Assembly (NCBI GenBank): GCA_002429165.1
Contig: DIYV01000032.1
Location: 1 to 16,882 of the forward strand
Reading direction: 5' to 3'
From: Gallionella sp. UBA6045
Lineage (GTDB): Bacteria; Pseudomonadota; Gammaproteobacteria; Burkholderiales; Gallionellaceae
Length of the DNA stretch: 16,882 bases
Shown: positions 13,894-16,882 of the stretch, piece by piece
Layout of the letters: each line of letters opens with the position of its first letter
Position numbering within the stretch: the first letter of the stretch is position 1
Notes under the pieces: model-generated
Told to the model about the DNA's origin: nothing
Seen by the model: the letters and a program-made list of their open reading frames with translations, nothing else
Databases searched by the model: none
Position numbers and translations under genes: made by a program

Positions 13894-16665
13894 ATGAATC
13901 TGATTGCCGCTCCAGCCAATATTTCCAGCAAAGACCTGCCGCTGCGCGATGATGTTCGCCTGCTTGGCCGTATTCTCGGCGATACGCTGCGCGAGCAGGA
14001 AGGCGAAGCATCCTTTCAGCTTATCGAGAATGTGCGCCGCTCTGCAGTAAATTTCCACAGGACCCAGGACGATCGCGACCGGGTGCAACTCGAGCAAATG
14101 CTGGATGCACTCTCTCACAGCGAAGCGCTGCTTGTAGTGCGCGCCTTCAGTTACTTTTCACAACTGTCCAACATTGCCGAAGACCTGCATCACAACCGCC
14201 GCCATCGTGCCCACCTCAAGGCCGGCAGTGCACCCAAGGACGGCAGCCTGCTGCTGGCACTTGATCGCGCCGAGAAAAATAATATCAGCAAGGAAACGCT
14301 GCAAACATTCCTGGACAAAGCTTTGATCTTGCCGGTATTGACTGCACATCCCACCGAAGTGCAGCGCAAGAGCATCCTCGATTGCCAGTTGATCATTTCC
14401 AACCTTATGTCGAATCGCGACCGCATGGACATGACCCCCGAGGATCTGGCCGAAAACGAAAACGCCCTGCGCCGTTTCGTGCTGATCCTGTGGCAGACGC
14501 GCATGTTGCGTTCCACCAAGCTGAACGTGATCGACGAGATCAAGAACGGCCTGGAGTTCTACCGCTATACCTTCCTCAACGAAATACCGAAGATCTACGC
14601 CAACCTGGAAAGCCAGCTGGAAACGCGTTTCGACAAGGACATCAGGGTTCCGCCGCTGTTGCGCGTCGGCAGCTGGATCGGCGGTGACCGTGACGGCAAC
14701 CCGTTCGTCACCCACGATGTGATGCTGGACGCGGTGCAGCAGCATTCCGCGCTGGCGCTCGAACATTATCTGGACGAGACCCATATTCTCGGTACACGTC
14801 TTAGCCTGACCGATCGCCTGGTGGAAGTCAGCGCAGGGTTGCGCAAGCTATCCGATGCTTCGCCGGACAGGGCCGCGCACCGCATTGACGAACCTTACCG
14901 CCGTGCATTGATCCTGGTCTATTCGCGTTTGTCGGCGACTGCCAAACTGCTGGGTCTCAAATTGGACAAGCCCCGCCCCGTCGGACAACACGTAGAACCC
15001 TATGCATCACCGCAGGAATTCATCGCCGACCTGGACGTGATGATCGACTCATTATTCAAGCACGGCGCGGTTTACCTGGCGCGCGGGCGCCTGGCCAACC
15101 TGCGCCGGGCAGTGGAAGTTTTCGGCTTCCATCTCGCGCCGCTGGATATGCGCCAGCACAGCGCGGTTATCGAACAGACCATCAGCGAACTATTCTCGCG
15201 CAGCAGTGGAAAATCGGATTACCGTGACCTGGATGAGGCTGCACGCCGTGTAGTGTTGCTGGCCGCATTGCAGAACGACAAGCCGTTGCTTGGCGATATT
15301 GATCAATATGGCGACGTGGCGCAAAGCGAGCTGCGCATCATGCAGACTGCCGCGCAGATCCATCAGCGCTTCGGACGCGCAGCATTGCCCAACCATATCA
15401 TTTCCATGACCGAGTCGGTCAGCGACATGCTCGAACTCGCGCTGATGCTGCAGCAGGTCGATCTGCTGGAAAGAGGCTCCCATCAGCTGCACATCAACAT
15501 CATTCCGCTGTTCGAGACCATCGAAGACCTGCGCGGTTGCGGCGTCATCATGGATGAGCTGTTTTCGCTCCCGTATTACCGCAGACTGCTGAGCAGCCGC
15601 GGCAATACCCAGGAAGTCATGCTCGGCTATTCAGACAGCAACAAGGACGGCGGCTATGTGACGGCCAACTGGGAGCTGTACAAGGCGGAGGTCGAACTGG
15701 TGAAGGTTTTCGCCAGGCACGGCGTCGAACTGCGCCTGTTCCACGGCCGCGGCGGCACCGTCGGCCGCGGCGGCGGCCCCAGCTACGACGCGATCCTGGC
15801 GCAGCCGCCGGGCAGCGTGAACGGCCAGATCCGCATCACCGAACAGGGTGAGGTCATCTCCAGCAAATATTCCAATCCCGAGATCGGCAGGCGCAATCTT
15901 GAGACGCTGATTGCAGCCACGCTGGAAGCCACCCTGCTGGATCATCCGCATGATGCAGACGGGAACCCGGAATATATGCGCATCATGGAAAAGCTCAGCC
16001 TCAACGCCTTTGCATCCTATCGCAAGCTGGTTTACGAGACACCCGGCTTCAACGCGTATTTCTTCTCGGCTACGCCGATACGCGAGATCGCCGAGCTGAA
16101 CATCGGCAGCCGGCCCTCGGCGCGCAAGGCATCCGACCGTATCGAGGATCTGCGCGCGATTCCCTGGGTATTCAGCTGGGGCCTGAACCGCACCTTGCTG
16201 CCGGGCTGGTTCGGTTTCGGCAGCGCGGTAAAGCAATTCATCGCCAGCGAGGGCGATGCCGGTCTGGCCCAACTTCGCAGGATGTACAAGGAGTGGCCAT
16301 TCTTCCGCGGCTTGATGTCAAACATGGACATGGTGCTGTCCAAGACCGACATGGGCATCGCCTCCAGCTATGCCGAACTGGTGGACGACGTCGAAATGCG
16401 CGAACGCATTTTTGGCATGATTGAACGCGAATGGGACGATACCGTGAAGATGCTGTTCAAGGTAACCGGCAATACCACGCTGTTGCAGGACAACCCGACA
16501 TTCGCTCGCAGTCTGCAGACCCGCACGCCCTACATTGATCCGCTCAACCATTTGCAGGTCGCGCTGTTGCAGCGCCATCGCGCCGGAGACAATGACGTAC
16601 TGGTAAAGCGCGCGATACACCTCACCATCAACGGCATTGCAACAGGGCTGCGCAACAGCGGATAA
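13894..16665 (+). CDS. ppc: Phosphoenolpyruvate carboxylase
   Basis: This 923-residue bacterial PEP carboxylase fixes bicarbonate onto PEP to give oxaloacetate, refilling the TCA cycle. Active-site motifs are intact: LTAHPTEVQRKS with His152, GSWIGGDRDGNP (about 259-270), GYSDSNKDGG (about 577), the mobile glycine loop FHGRGGTVGRGGGP (about 616-629) and the C-terminal QDNPTFARSLQTRTPYIDPLN. It ends with the family-typical INGIATGLRNSG. I chose the ATG at 13894; a GTG at 13891 would add one residue. The ribosome site (GAGA) is weak. It is divergent from hemC. A lipoprotein gene starts 68 bases after its stop. Confidence 0.97.
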   Translation: MNLIAAPANISSKDLPLRDDVRLLGRILGDTLREQEGEASFQLIENVRRSAVNFHRTQDDRDRVQLEQMLDALSHSEALLVVRAFSYFSQLSNIAEDLHHNRRHRAHLKAGSAPKDGSLLLALDRAEKNNISKETLQTFLDKALILPVLTAHPTEVQRKSILDCQLIISNLMSNRDRMDMTPEDLAENENALRRFVLILWQTRMLRSTKLNVIDEIKNGLEFYRYTFLNEIPKIYANLESQLETRFDKDIRVPPLLRVGSWIGGDRDGNPFVTHDVMLDAVQQHSALALEHYLDETHILGTRLSLTDRLVEVSAGLRKLSDASPDRAAHRIDEPYRRALILVYSRLSATAKLLGLKLDKPRPVGQHVEPYASPQEFIADLDVMIDSLFKHGAVYLARGRLANLRRAVEVFGFHLAPLDMRQHSAVIEQTISELFSRSSGKSDYRDLDEAARRVVLLAALQNDKPLLGDIDQYGDVAQSELRIMQTAAQIHQRFGRAALPNHIISMTESVSDMLELALMLQQVDLLERGSHQLHINIIPLFETIEDLRGCGVIMDELFSLPYYRRLLSSRGNTQEVMLGYSDSNKDGGYVTANWELYKAEVELVKVFARHGVELRLFHGRGGTVGRGGGPSYDAILAQPPGSVNGQIRITEQGEVISSKYSNPEIGRRNLETLIAATLEATLLDHPHDADGNPEYMRIMEKLSLNAFASYRKLVYETPGFNAYFFSATPIREIAELNIGSRPSARKASDRIEDLRAIPWVFSWGLNRTLLPGWFGFGSAVKQFIASEGDAGLAQLRRMYKEWPFFRGLMSNMDMVLSKTDMGIASSYAELVDDVEMRERIFGMIEREWDDTVKMLFKVTGNTTLLQDNPTFARSLQTRTPYIDPLNHLQVALLQRHRAGDNDVLVKRAIHLTINGIATGLRNSG

Positions 16666-16733
16666 TATTGTTATGCTGCAAACCTGCCCGGGCGATCTTG
16701 TCCGGCTGAGGTTCCCCGCAAACGAGGTGAGTC

Positions 16734-16882
16734 ATGACAAAAAATGCCCTGCTTGCTTTACTTGCTTTTTTCCTGTCTTCCTGCGCTTCGCAGAACGGAA
16801 GCGTAAAACTGGATAGCCTGCTGGATATCGCACACAGCAGCAGCGCCAAAAACCTCAGCAAAATCGCTTCCAGCGGCGACCC
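16734..16882 (+). CDS. Putative lipoprotein, partial (runs off the right edge)
   Basis: Only the first 49 codons are present. The protein starts MTKNALLALLAFFLSSCASQ, a short basic N-region, a hydrophobic stretch and a lipobox LSSC, which predicts signal-peptidase II cleavage and lipidation at Cys17. A GAGG ribosome site lies about seven bases before the ATG. The remaining residues (beginning SVKLDSLLDIAHSSS) show no domain I recognise. It follows ppc in the same direction after 68 bases with no clear terminator. Confidence 0.7.
   Translation, partial: MTKNALLALLAFFLSSCASQNGSVKLDSLLDIAHSSSAKNLSKIASSGD

Noticed and set aside
16666..16733. Terminator after ppc
   Set aside because: GCCCGGGC and CCGG pairs occur, but no stem with a following T-run can be drawn.

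Overview
The window looks like a chromosomal housekeeping segment of a betaproteobacterium, probably of the Nitrosomonadales/Gallionellaceae type. The basis is gene order (rpe-gph-trpE; hemC-hemD-hemX-hemY divergent from ppc), protein character and moderately high GC. This is an inference from familiarity with such genomes, since no search could be run. I see no tRNA, rRNA, CRISPR array, transposase, phage or defence gene, and no convincing new multi-gene system. The unusual features are mostly regulatory or structural.

Left part (1-6465, all plus strand): rpe (ribulose-phosphate epimerase) and gph (phosphoglycolate phosphatase) overlap by one base. They are followed by a short Trp-rich leader ORF with a strong inverted repeat, then trpE, a COG2509-type FAD-dependent dehydrogenase, a MITE-like 144-bp imperfect palindrome, trpG and trpD. 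TrpE and TrpG form anthranilate synthase and TrpD makes phosphoribosyl-anthranilate. The usual next gene, trpC, is not here. The palindrome ends two bases before the trpG start codon and appears to supply its ribosome-binding site.

Middle part (6466-9515): a membrane-anchored DUF3014-type protein (plus strand), a minus-strand NAD-dependent epimerase/SDR protein, and a divergent plus-strand 2Fe-2S ferredoxin:NAD(P)H reductase-like gene. The reductase gene is broken by three single-base insertions that sum to +3. A fourth apparent +1 insertion sits at the start of the SDR gene. Four such events within about 410 bp suggest either a local sequence error or recent decay.

Right part (9516-16882): the minus-strand haem operon hemC-hemD-hemX-hemY makes hydroxymethylbilane and uroporphyrinogen III, plus two membrane proteins encoded in the same cluster. 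A structured RNA hairpin lies between hemD and hemX, and hemX ends in an 11-residue tandem repeat. Divergently, ppc encodes an intact PEP carboxylase that replenishes oxaloacetate. The 5' end of a lipoprotein gene runs off the right edge.

Gaps between genes are all shorter than 160 bases and are described where they hold anything.
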